Shown: positions 11,690 to 22,230 of the stretch, piece after piece
Layout of the letters: every line of letters starts with the position of its first letter
Numbering within the stretch: position 1 is the stretch's first letter
Translations under genes and position numbers: made by a program
Notes under the pieces: model-generated
Told to the model about the DNA's origin: nothing
Database searches by the model: none
Seen by the model: the letters and a program-made list of their open reading frames with translations, nothing else
DNA from: Polytrichum commune
Lineage: Eukaryota > Streptophyta > Polytrichopsida > Polytrichales > Polytrichaceae
NCBI GenBank assembly: GCA_950295325.1
Contig: OX485805.1
Location: forward strand, 20,943,501-21,007,500
Direction: 5' to 3'
DNA: 64,000 bases

Positions 11690-13450
11690 AATTAGACATT
11701 TGGCATTAGGGGCTACACCTAACCGCTAATTCAACCAATTATAAGATTTCAAAACCTATGTAAAGGGGGCACTACGGACCCCTATAGCACCTCATTATTC
11801 ATTTCAACAATCCAACGTGAGCGTCAAGAGGAGCATTATCGGGAGCGTTTTAACGAAGACCTATTTGGAGCATTATCGGGAGCGATTTGAAGACAATCGG
11901 AGCTTCGCGATTTTACTCGAGGAATCGAAGATCTTTTCGACAACCTTGAAGACTCTAAAACGTTTAGATATATTTGAACACTTAAAGGATTGAAATATAT
12001 CCTCGAGCTTGAAGAACCAAAGGATTGAAATATTATCCTTGAGCTTGAAGACTTAAAGGATTGAGATATTATCCTCGAGCTTGAAGACGACTGAAGGCCC
12101 GCGGCTGAGGGACCACGAGACCACAAGGCGTGAAGACGAAGGCCGAAGACTTAGCGATATGTGAAGATACTCGAAGACGAACGACTTCGAGCTTGAAGAT
12201 CGAATTTAGACTGAGAGCCCGCAATGCTGAAGGCCCGCGGACTGGAGACCATGACTGGAGGACCGCGGAACCGGACGGCGAGTTTCCGAGACTTGAAGAC
12301 TGATTCTTAACAAATCCGAAGATTCGGAGATATGAAGACCCCTTTTGGGTGTACCTTGAAGATTGAGGGCCCGAGTTACTGGGAGACCACAAGACCATAG
12401 GAGCGAAGACTAAAGACCTGTGAAGTATTTGAAGACTTGATTGAAGACTTTTGAAGACTGGGAGAACATGGAAAACTAAAGGGGCCACAAGACTGAGGGC
12501 CCATGATACTGGAGGACCGAGAAGACTTTAGGATTTGAAGGTATTTTCAAGAGATTACGAAATCAAGGACTGCAAGAAAAGACTTGAAGACATTAAGAGC
12601 TTTCTTCAAGATTTGGAGACTGAGGGCCCTCGGGACCAGAGGACCGCAAGCCCGAGACCAAGACCACAAGTTTGAAGCCCTTTTGAGGACTAAAGGTTTA
12701 AACGAATTTTCTAACCAAGATCTAAAATTCCTTTTGGGTCTAAGGAGATGTCAAGATATCAAAAGTGAAGATGCTAAGAGATTGACAAAATCCGAAGCTC
12801 ATCGTGAAGACAAAGAAGATTGCGTAAGGAATCCAAGACCGAAGCACTCAAGAGAATAGGAAGATTAGAGAAGATCCTTCCTAGGAATTTAGAGATATTC
12901 AAGAATGAAGAACTAAACTCTCATGAGTAGAGAATACAAAGGAAAACCAGACAAAAGGGAACTTTAGAAGAATGAAGACATTAAGAGGATTTCAAAGCCA
13001 TCATTCGAGAAAAGAAGAAATTAAAGACCATCAAGTAGTCAACTTCCACTTTGAAAGCGTTGCAATGAATTGTTAAATGAAAACTCTCAAAGTAATGTGA
13101 TTGTGAACTTTGGTTGAGGATTTATAAATGAATGGAAGAATGTTGTTATTGATTACAAAAGAACACTCTCTTCATTCGTAACACTTAACCTCGACATTAG
13201 GATTTCGGGGAACATAAGCTTGAAAGCTTAGGCTACTTTCTCTTTAGAAATTTATCCAAGAGGAAACACCTTCAAAAGTTAATTTAGATAAGTGTGGTGT
13301 CCATGTAAACCGGTCAGCAGCGGGTTACACCGTCTAAGTTGCCGAGGGTTTGAAGGTGACCTAGACAACAGGATATTGGGATGTAAATAGAACAGACCAA
13401 TCGATTTGTGAAGGGGAAGAGCTATAAAATTCAATTTTGAAACCCCAAAT
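11690..13450 (+). mobile_element. LTR-retroelement-like repeat, copy 1
   Basis: This GAAGAC-rich, purine-rich block has a decayed relative on the minus strand at 37.54-38.90 kb. Shared landmarks, in order, are GGGAGC preceded by an AT-rich leader (about 11830), a long GAAGAC-rich tract (11900-12900), ACACTTAACC-GACATTAGGATTT with GGGAACA (13185-13222) and AGCGGGTTAC with CCATGTAA (13302-13335). A TATA-like sequence precedes the leader in copy 2. The layout (promoter, long leader, then the coiled-coil gene at 13.48 kb) suits an LTR retrotransposon. I see no primer-binding site, polypurine tract or polymerase, so the class is inferred. Confidence 0.5.
11984..12090. repeat. Three tandem 36-bp units
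   Basis: Units start at 11984, 12019 and 12055. Each reads AAAGGATTGARATAT, then ATCCTYGAGCTTGAAGA. They lie inside the GAAGAC-rich tract and may have seeded it. Confidence 0.82.
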
Positions 13451-13479
13451 TAATTGTTTAGAAACAGTGGTGAAAAATC

Positions 13480-15526
13480 ATGGAGAATATGTACGGTACA
13501 AAATCTATTCAGAATTTATATGTTAGACGCCTAACTAGGTAACCATAGAGAATGAGAGGCTAAAAAACACAATTGCAGGCCCTTTAGACCATTGCCGATC
13601 AAAGGCAAAAGCACTTGTCTAAGAAGACTGATGCATTCGTGCAATGTCAAATTAGTAATGTCAAAGAAAAAATGAGTTTGCACTAGCTCTGAAGGAAAAA
13701 ATGGAATTGTGTGTGGGGATGAAGGCTTTGAAAAAAAAACGCTGAGGTAGTCAAATGCAAAGGAAAGTTCAACACAAGAAGAGTTGGCCATTAAAACTGC
13801 AACTTCAAGCTCAAGAGCAACATCAAGTGAAGCTAGCAAAATGCCAAGAGAAATTGAAATTAGCTAAATCATAGAGTTACTAGTTGCGGGAGAAACTGCA
13901 GTTGCAGCAGCAATAATTTAAGGAACCGAAAAAAAGAATAGCGAAAATGGTGGAAGCGTACCCTCCTAGTTCTCATGTCAATTTACCTTCTATACATTTT
14001 TTTTTCGTCCCTTAGATTATATAGGTGAACTATGGAAATGGAAGTCTACTCGTCTGATGTCTAAGGATTTATTCCAGTGTTACGAAAGCTAGAGGGATTT
14101 TTTTAAATTACACAACAGTTGTGTAAAAATGAGTGGATAGACCATAGTCAATTTTTAAGGTTATGGCAAGAAAGTATCAAGATAGGCATGAAAAACCTCT
14201 TTGTTGAGGTCTTAGCACGCAAACATCTTCAATTATCTAATCCCCAGTCCGATTTCATGGTTATTGGGAATATGGAAGCTAGAGTTTTAATGGATTATGT
14301 TTCTTTAGACAGACAATGGGGGGTACGTCATCAATCGGCAAACACAAGCGAGGAGCATGTAGTTTCTTGGCAAGATTATGGTACCCACATCTCATCTCAG
14401 TGTTATGGTCAATCATATTCTAATTTGGCAAAATAAAAAATAATCTTGAGTTATCTTAGTCAGCAGTTGTTACAGCTTGATTTTGTGTCATTTCTTTTTT
14501 CAAACAATATCCAGCGGATGTCTATAGCCCCAAGTTACGATCGTATAGGCTCACATTATTTATTTCGATATGACAAGACTATCAGTAGGTTGGAGAGGTA
14601 TATTCGAGAGGCGGCAACTTATAAGCGGCAACTTATAAGCGTCATCTTTTGAACTTACATGATCAAATCCAACTAGAGTTACCTCTATCAAGTTTTTCTA
14701 TTCCTCATGTTGTCCCAGATCTGCCCTTACTAGAGAGTCCATTTACTTTGAGGTATCTTAGTCAATATTCCAAGATGTTTAATGATCCAACCCAAGTACT
14801 AATGCCCACTTGGACAGCCATCAGTTGGCTACTGGAGGATTATAGCCTATCTAGAACAGAGAATGCTCCTGCAAATATTCATTATCAAAGAACCTCAAGG
14901 CAATGGTCTTCAAATCCGCCATCAGTTGTGATAGATTATCCTCATTTTTGCTCATGTCCCAGAAGATTCAAGTGGAACTCATAGGCCACTTTGACAAGTC
15001 TTGAGTACAATTGGCCAATAATACCATGACCTAAGGCAACCGCAGCGGAGTATCAGGTAACTTATCGCAAATTTTTTGAAGCCCATATTCAACATCTTGA
15101 CCCGATATGTTTCCGAGCTGCAGTGTTTTGTAACACTCTTGCCGATTGGTGTGGCCAATGGCATGTGACGATTGACGTCAATTAATTTTTTGAAAGTCAA
15201 CACGAGTTTCTTCTACTTTTGAAATTGTAATATAGACCAACACGATGGGTAATAATAGTGTAGGCCATGACAATTACCCATTTCAATCGACAAGTTTCCA
15301 CATACCAGAGCATGTCCTTTTGAACAATTTATGAGTTGAGAACATAATCACGCCCTTGAATTGGTGGAAAAAAACGAGGATCTTCGCAGGGTTGTGGAGA
15401 AAATGGAGATCCGCAATAGCAAGAGGGCAACCGAGGTTTTTTCCCCAGCTCAAGGCCCCCCTTTCAAACAAATGCGGAAATAAGTTGCTGAGGAACGAGC
15501 AACAAGATAAGTGGAGGGCTATGTAG
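13480..15526 (+). pseudogene. Decayed coiled-coil protein gene, unknown
   Basis: A plus-strand coding trace runs across frames from an ATG at about 13480. A Lys/Gln/Glu-rich coiled coil spans 13560-13930 (QEQHQVKLAKCQEKLKLAKS and neighbours). A globular part follows from 13980, with DYIGELWKWKSTRLMSKDLF, ESIKIGMKNLFVEVLARKHL, LESPFTLRYLSQYSKMFNDP, MPTWTAISWLLEDY and AEYQVTYRKFFEAHIQHLDP. A second coiled coil lies at 15345-15480 (ALELVEKNEDLRRVVEKMEI). Several stops and frameshifts break it, one caused by the 14-bp duplication at 14611. A 560-bp element interrupts it at 15527. It follows the GAAGAC repeat directly, so a Gag-like role is possible. I do not recognise the family. Confidence 0.5.
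14611..14638 (+). repeat. 14-bp tandem duplication causing a frameshift
   Basis: GCGGCAACTTATAA occurs twice back to back (14611-14624 and 14625-14638). Without the second copy, the frame ending in REAATYKR runs straight into the next coding block (LHDQIQLELPL). The duplication is a traceable inactivating step. Confidence 0.82.
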
Positions 15527-16086
15527 CACGGGTAGGTCACTCTAAGGCATTCTTGTGCACCACGTGCGGCAGGGGGTTTTTTGTTTTGGGGCTATTTACC
15601 TTCAAGGGTTGAATTAAAGCCTCCCTATAATTACTTAAATTTCAAAAATGGCCCATTTGTTTGCACCCTTCCATTACTTATATTGTCCAAGTCACTGCAA
15701 TTTTTTGTACTCTATATTCCTTTTAAGTAATAAAAGCTAATCTACTTCCTAATGCATTGACAAGTGTTAAGGGAAACCATGGAAACAAAGAAGGGTGCAA
15801 ACAGTAATATCATTGCAAACAAAGTTATGAAGAAAACACATAGGAGACCATAGCAAACATACTAAACATACCTTCTAGGATCCTTATCTTCAACCCCTAT
15901 ATTAATTTTACAAAAAAATAATGGCCCACATTTTATGTCCACTAACTTACTTATAATGGGATTGTCTACATTTAATGGCCCCTTCATTATTTGGAATTCC
16001 TTTATAATTTTTATTTCAAATGATTTTAATCCTCTCTATATTATGCCGCACGTCGTTTTTAAAATGCACTAAGTGACCTACCCGTG
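15527..16086. mobile_element. hAT-like non-autonomous element with 8-bp TSD
   Basis: The left end is CACGGGTAGGTCAC and the right end is GTGACCTACCCGTG, an exact 14-bp inverted match. Similarity continues inward to TGCCGCACGT / ACGTGCGGCA. CTATGTAG flanks both sides (15519-15526 and 16087-16094). An 8-bp duplication fits hAT, although a Mutator-type origin is possible. The 560-bp interior has no transposase frame. It sits inside the decayed coiled-coil gene and so is younger than it. Confidence 0.82.
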
Positions 16087-16094
16087 CTATGTAG

Positions 16095-17450
16095 TAATAA
16101 TTTTTTATTTTTGAGTTCAAATCAAAATTTAGTGGAAATAGGTCTTATAAAAGCTATATTTTCTAAATTTAGCAGGTGTAAATATGCCAATGCCTTGAGA
16201 TATCAGAAGAGGCAAGTTAAAAAGAATTATAGCCTGATAGAAAATGACATATGGTTTGATATCTAGACAGGCCATAGAAATGATATATAAGAGGGGCAGT
16301 TTTTTAGAGGCCGGAGATTTTAGTTCTTGTGATGTACCGGAATTCTGCCGGTTTTTGTAATTCTCTCTTGCAAATCTATTGCTTATTGTTATTTGGGAAT
16401 TGTAGCGTTGATGTGTGATGCATCTTTGCCTAACAATTCTCTGTGGTGCCCATTACTCAAATTTTACTCCAAGGTGAATGTACTAGAAGTTATTTAATTT
16501 TGTGTTATTTATGTGTGATCACTTTTCGAATGGTATAATTGATAAATCTATCTTGAGGGATCCTCGAGTTTTCATCTATCCACTTTACTCTGAAGTCAAA
16601 TTGTGCATTGTTGGTCTTATCTTTTTGTTACATAACATAATTAAATTGATGAACAGGCTATTGTTTGCGGGAGAGACAAACAATTTGTCATTTTGAAATA
16701 GAGTTTAGCAGTTACTTTGGATTCTAATGAGTAGAGAAGTTGATGAAGGCTATTGTCTGTGCACGGTTACACAATTAATTTACTAGCAGTGATTCTCGGA
16801 ATAGAATATCAACATAGACAACGACAGTCCAATGAGGATTTTGCAAAGCAAATGCCCTTCCGTAATTGTGTACAGTAAGGAGTGCAAATTAAAAATAAAA
16901 TAAAAGTGGAGATACGAATTACATGCAATTGGAGAGATAAGTATTTGGCGTGCATTTGAATCATTGCGCTAGAAACAAATACAACTCTTCATGAGAGAAT
17001 GAATTAAGAGTGTGCAATTAGATTGGATTTCATAGCAAAGAGGTGGGATTTGTCGTTGCATGGAATTGTTTGATTGAGCAAATAAGTAATAAATAAGACT
17101 ATGGTCGTTGTAGTGTAAATGGAGAAATTGTTTCTCTCTAATATTTGACGGAAGGGTCAACATGTTGAGGCCATTGTCCGCGAAAGGTCAACCGGATGCG
17201 GAGGAGACAAAAAGGACGTGCCGCTTATGATATTGCTAAGTAGTGATTGCTAATTAAAATCTTAAGGGAATTAAGGCTAACTTAGCAATTTATCATCCTC
17301 AAGAATTGAACCGCTTAAGCATTATTCATAAGTATGATAAAAAAAAAAGAACCGGTCAATTCTTTGTTTAAAAAACTAAGAGTGGAGAATTAGGACACTA
17401 AATAAATAAGATGAGTTGATGAATTGAATGAGAATATGTTAACACGCATA
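16095..17450. other. Right of the hAT-like element, no gene
   Basis: A 60-residue frame right after the duplication (16084-16266) is Lys-rich and might continue the interrupted gene, but I cannot show it. The rest has no supported feature apart from AT-rich sequence and a poly(A) run at 17339-17350. Confidence 0.35.
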
Positions 17451-18882
17451 CAGTCTAACCTTGATAATGTCACACCATCCGTTTCACCAAAAAGAGTGAT
17501 ATAAACAAGGTGTGACATATTTGATAATGTCACATTTTGAAGATTCGTGCATAATGTGATATTATCAAAAAAATAGGTAGAAAATCAAAATAAAATTACA
17601 ATGTAAAAAAGAAAATAACAAATACGAGACTTCAATGTTTTTGAATGTAAAATCTAATTCAAAATTGTGAATAACAAAAAAAGCACATCATAATATGTCA
17701 TTGAGATCAGGTAAAGACCTCTCACTAGAGATAAAGAAGCTTCTAATGTCACATTGTTTTGTTGATGTTAAATGTGCAACACCAATTCTAATGAGTTTGT
17801 CATGGATTTTTTCCATTCCTAACAACTCCAGAGTGTTGAAAATCTGAGAACCTTGGCTAGCCATAAAATTCAAAACATCTTTAGCATATTTTTGTGCATC
17901 GCTTGGCTTCACTACTTTAGACTCATCATCACTACTATCAACAATCAATGAGTCTACTTCCATGGAATCAAGAACTTGTTGGCCATCTTGCACTCATTGC
18001 ACAAGCTCCTCAGTAGAATATTCCACCTCAAAATCATCTTCATCTTCCATGTTTATGTACTCCAAAGGACAAAGCTTTTCTACAGGCTTGCCTTCGACAT
18101 CCAAACCCAAATTCAATGCGGCGATGAGATTGCCCCATTCCAAAGCTGTTTTTTCCATTTTGGACTTCATACGTTCATCAAAATTGTTGATATATGCACT
18201 CCACTCTGTAGGCAATATGGCGGACTTTCTCCAACAATTTCTAATGGTTTGATCATCTAATTCATGCCATGCCGCCACACACCATAGCATAGCTTGAAAT
18301 AGATCAACATTCAGTTTCCCCAAATCTTCATTTGAGTTGTTATGAATTTGTTGCAAAGTCCAGGCAACAAGCTTGCACTTGTAGCACATTTTGAATGTTG
18401 CAATCACTCCTTGATCCAAAGGCTGAACACCTGAAGTCACATTTGGTGGAAGGAACAAGATAGTGATATGGGAGAGTACAAAAGCATTAAACCCATCTAT
18501 AACTTTCTTGACCTCACCATGAACATCATGGCTTCTTGCATTATCCATAATAATGCAAATATTTCTGTCTTTCAATGTCATTCTTCGGTTCTCACTCTTC
18601 ACCCAATGTGTAAAAACATCACCATTCATCCAGGGTGAATTGTTAGAATAATAGTGTATTGTACTATTTGGATCATCTGTCCATCCAACCATCACATACA
18701 ATCCATCCATACTTGGTATTATCACATTTGCACTACAAATTTTGGAAAAAAATAGTGACATTACCCAAGGGTGATAGGGATAATAACGAGGGAGTTTTAC
18801 ACTATGAGAATCGGTTTCAAACTTTTAGGTGACAATATCAAGGTGTTATATTAACAAAGGTGACATTATCAAGGTTAGACTG
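17451..18882 (-). mobile_element. Tigger/pogo DNA transposon, deletion derivative
   Basis: Perfect 23-bp terminal inverted repeats start CAGTCTAACCTTGATAATGT (17451-17473 and, inverted, 18860-18882). TA flanks each end (17449-17450, 18883-18884), as expected for Tc1/mariner-pogo elements. The core TTGATAATGTCAC recurs inside the left end at about 17520, and an inverted variant, GTGACAATATCAAGG, lies inside the right end at about 18829. The element is 1,432 bp, and the transposase lacks its N-terminal part. Confidence 0.93.
17688..18761 (-). pseudogene. Tigger-type DDE transposase, 5'-truncated
   Basis: This catalyses cut-and-paste transposition in intact relatives. The frame encodes the second half of a pogo/Tigger DDE domain. 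Visible are the MDNARSH motif with the second catalytic Asp, LFLPPNVTSGVQPLDQGVI with the third Asp, and a helical acidic C-terminal tail. The helix-turn-helix and CENP-B-like DNA-binding parts and the block with the first Asp are absent. At about 357 codons it is clearly shorter than typical family members. One in-frame TGA at 17994-17996 splits the tail. The deletion left both inverted repeats intact, so the element could have been mobilised only by a helper. Confidence 0.9.
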
Positions 18883-19983
18883 TAAGTGGTTTTGACTTAT
18901 TGCCTTGAGGAAAGAGATTATGATTATCTAGACCAAGACATGTGAAAGACAATTGTCAGACCGTATAATTAAGATGAAATTTAATTAAAGAAGATTGACC
19001 ATCCTAAAAGGATTACCATATTGCATATTCAAATTACATTAAATGAAGTTAATTAATGAAAGATTATGGACTTCGCCGAAGTGCCCTTGGCTTCAGCAAA
19101 GAGACAAAAATGGGTTACTTTTGCAAGACCATTGACTATGGTTGTGCCTATGCTTGTGCACCGCACTTGGTCCAATTAAAATGAACTCACTACCAGACAA
19201 TTGTTTGGGAAATTAGAGTGAGGTGAGTGGCAATCACAATTGCATGTACTGACATGGAGAGGTTTTTAGAGTTTTTATTCCTTACCCATAAACCAATTGT
19301 CAGTTCTAATCCAAAATCAAGTGAATTAACCTTGTATTTTCCTCAATAAACTTTATCTAAGACACCTAGATGATATACAAGTCACCTTTTAAGTCTTCCC
19401 TGAGTGTTTCCATGGGTTCGTTTGTAACCAAAAACTACACTACAGGGCTCCAACAAGATTCTTAGGAAAATTTGAGGCGCAATCTGCAAGTATCTATAAT
19501 CAGGGAAAGAGCAACTCATCCACATTAGAATTAGCTTGAAGAAATGTTGTATGAAGTAAAATGTTGGTGGACTTGGCTAGTGGATCCGGAGGTTCCAAAA
19601 CCAACGTCCTATATAAATAGATTGTTAAGGCGATAAAGTGTGGTGAAATTAACCTTCAACTCATGTTTAGATAGAGACTAACAAGAATCAAACCCCGGAG
19701 ATGAAGAAGTTGGGGGATTAGCTTGGATTAATTTACCAACATTAACAACACCAAGGATTCTCGGGATCCAAGTTATGGTCACACATTAGTAAAGCCTAGA
19801 AGGTTATGGTGAAACCAACTCCCCCTTTGCACACGGATGAAATTGCAACATTTGAACATTTGGTAGTCTAATGGGCTACAACTTTTTAACAAATGTTTCA
19901 CGTACTCCTTTAGCATGTCTACATACCTTCTCCGACCTATAATTGTGGCTTAGCTATCTCGGCCTTAAGTATATCATCCCCAG
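18883..19983. other. Intergenic, no feature
   Basis: Apart from the first copy of the retroposon's target sequence (19970-19983), I see no gene or bounded element. ACTACACTACAGGGCTCC near 19434 resembles a CACTA end but has no partner. Confidence 0.35.
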
Positions 19984-20071
19984 TCCCCTCGGTGTGGGCG
20001 CGTTTTCCCCCTTTTTGCAATTTATTCTTTCGGCGTTGGCTTGTTGGCCTTCTGTCTCCAAAAAAAAAATA
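19984..20071 (+). mobile_element. 88-bp poly(A) retroposon with 14-bp TSD
   Basis: TATATCATCCCCAG occurs exactly at 19970-19983 and 20072-20085. Between them lies 88 bp that starts TCCCCTCGGTG and ends TCTGTCTCC followed by a run of ten A. Target duplication plus an A tail is the signature of LINE-mediated retrotransposition. It is too short to show A and B boxes, so it is either the 3' scrap of a LINE or a very short SINE. It interrupts the minus-strand reading frame next door. Confidence 0.82.
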
Positions 20072-20085
20072 TATATCATCCCCAG

Positions 20086-20644
20086 CTACACGCTCAGGTC
20101 TTGCGTCCCCAGCTACAGCACCAAGTCTCATATCTCTAGCAATATTATTTGTAGCAGCCACCTAAGCAACAAATCCATCCTTAGCAACACCCTTGATTAT
20201 TGCCTTCATGTTGTCTGCATTTTCCACTGTCTCAGTCTTTGATATAACTCCAATCACTTCTTATTCAACACGACCAAGTTGAATGTCTTTGGTTTTTACA
20301 TCCCCACTTCATGTTCGACCATTGTGGGTGGTCCTCATGTCCTTCACGTTACCAACATTTATGCTAGAATGATCACCAATCCTTTTAGTTTGTGCTACAA
20401 TGGGAGCCGCAGTCCCAGTTGTTGTAGGGGTGACTTTTGTTGGGTTATGCCTGGAGTAGTTGTGGAATGCTAACGATTTTGCTTCCTTTCTTTGTTCAAA
20501 TGAATGTGTTCTCAAGTCATCGTCCACATTATCAAAGATATTTCTTATTATATTTATTCTAATTTTAACTTGTTGGAATCTATCTTGATCTACAACTATG
20601 CTTTTATTCTTTTGTTGTTGATGTGTGTGATGTGAAGTGTACAA
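20086..20644 (-). pseudogene. Decayed reading frame, unknown protein
   Basis: One minus-strand frame runs from about 20644 to 20086 with three stops (TGA at 20309, then TAA and TAG). The peptide is Asp/Asn/Thr-rich, with HTHQQQKNKSIVV, NIIRNIFDNVDDDL and MKAIIKGVAKDGFVA. It reads directly into the retroposon duplication, where the pre-insertion frame would have continued into ILKAEIAKPQL. I recognise no domain. Consistent phase over about 186 codons suggests former coding sequence. Confidence 0.35.
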
Positions 20645-21278
20645 AGATTGAACCTCATCTAACTGATTGAATAGTTTCCAAGAATCACATGTTAAAATCT
20701 AAATCAATCAATCTTCAATTTTAGATAAAATAAAATCATAAAGAGTACATACACACATGACAACAACAACATGATCTATACACAGATCACTATCTAATAA
20801 TATTAATACCTTAATATTAAGATATATAATATGTCGATGATGAGGTGTTGATACCACCGCCAATACCCTGGAACTTCTCTTAGAAATATCAAAGACGGGT
20901 TGCTCTAGCACAATTTTATTTTTTCAAGTTTAATATTTGTCTCCCATAAAATGTTGGTGGTGCCGTCAATATCCTAAAACTATAAATCGACATAAGATTT
21001 GGATTTCATATTGTTTCTAAATTTCTTTCTAATATAATAGATTTCTTTATCATCATACTAATGCATACCTCCTCAAAAGTGGCATATGTCATCCTTTGCC
21101 ACTTTAAGCTTAAAAGTGGCACACTAGGCAAATTAAAAGTGGCATCAGTGTTTTTAATGTTTTATTTGCACTCAAATGTTGGTTAGGCAATTGTGTTGCT
21201 TGTTGTGGAAGATATCCTCTAGCACCAGGGTGGCGCGTGAAGTTCGATTTGTATTCTTATCCCATGTGAGAATGGAAA
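20645..21278. other. AT-rich, AAAAGTGGCA motif
   Basis: No gene is visible. The motif TAAAAGTGGCA recurs at about 21075, 21113 and 21136, and again inside the next element. GGTGTTGATACCACCGCCAA at 20844 resembles the minisatellite at 21.9 kb. Confidence 0.35.
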
Positions 21279-21636
21279 CACTAGTAGAAAACTATGCCCC
21301 AAAAAACCGCAACCGAAAACGGTTGCGATTCTTTTGACCAGCTTGATCAGCGGTCGCTAAACAACTACAATTTTTGTTTTTTTTGGGGGGGGGTTTTGCA
21401 ACTATACTTCAAAAAATTCAAGGCATGTAACATACCATTGGAAATGTCTTCAAAATACCTTTCCAATAGTATATTATGCGCCCCCAAATTTCTAAAATTT
21501 CAGTTGCTAAACCAAAACCAACATCACACACACAACAAGTGCGATAAAGTTAAAAGTGGCACTTTGGGAAACTTAAAAGTGGCACAAATTGACACTATGA
21601 CGGGTATCTGCCACTTTCTGGGAGGCTTGTACTAAT
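21279..21636. mobile_element. CACTA-like terminus, possible short element
   Basis: CACTAGTAGAAAAC at 21279 matches the usual opening of plant CACTA (En/Spm) elements. It is followed by a perfect 8-bp hairpin (CGCAACCG, AAAA, CGGTTGCG; 21308-21327) and GCGGTCGC, both typical subterminal features. The best partner end is CTTGTACTAATG at 21625-21636, only 10 of 14 matches, and no 3-bp duplication is visible. The left end is better supported than the right. Confidence 0.42.
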
Positions 21637-21918
21637 GGCACCACCAATACCCTCATATACATTCACATAGAATATTTAGCGCTTGAAAAAAAAAATTACC
21701 TCAAATACTACAATGTCTAACTTCCATCACTTAGCAACATCTCTTAATGTCTACTACCGACTATGCTATTCAATTTTTCTCTCTGTCATTTCTCTCATCT
21801 TCTCTTCTCTCAATGTTCAATGAAGAAGACAACCTTAACTATAGATTTCCTATTTCTTATGCATAATATTTTAGTGAATGAAATTTGTTAGATGACGAGC
21901 TTGAGTGCTCTTAAACAT

Positions 21919-22230
21919 TTTTTGTTTTGGTGGTACTAATACATCATGTACACTCACAATCATATCCATCTCATATTATGAGGGTATTGATAATGCCACC
22001 AATACCACGAGTATTTTCATAAATGTTTTTTGTTTCGTATCACAAGAATATTGATGGTTCCACCAAAACACCTTGTGCACTCCCAATCATTTTTATTTTG
22101 CATCACAAGGATATTAGCATTGCCATTAATTCCTTGAGAGCTCTCTTAAATATATTTTGTTTCATATCACAATGTTATTGGCGCCAATGCATCATGTGCT
22201 CTTACAAATATTTTCATTTATAATTCCTAC
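21919..22230. repeat. Degenerate tandem repeat, about 64-bp unit
   Basis: About five units carry GGTATTGATGGTNCCACCAA, a CATCATGTGCACTC-like part and TTTTGTTTCATATCACAA. Related single motifs (GGCACCACCAATACC) occur at 20.85, 20.95 and 21.64 kb, so the array belongs to a locally dispersed family. Confidence 0.65.

Noticed and set aside
11836-12859. Long frames on both strands over the GAAGAC tract
   Set aside because: Repetitive sequence without stops gives open frames in several phases. No domain is seen and the tract is explained by the repeat.
17962-18260. Plus-strand frames opposite the Tigger transposase
   Set aside because: They are antisense shadows of the transposase frame.
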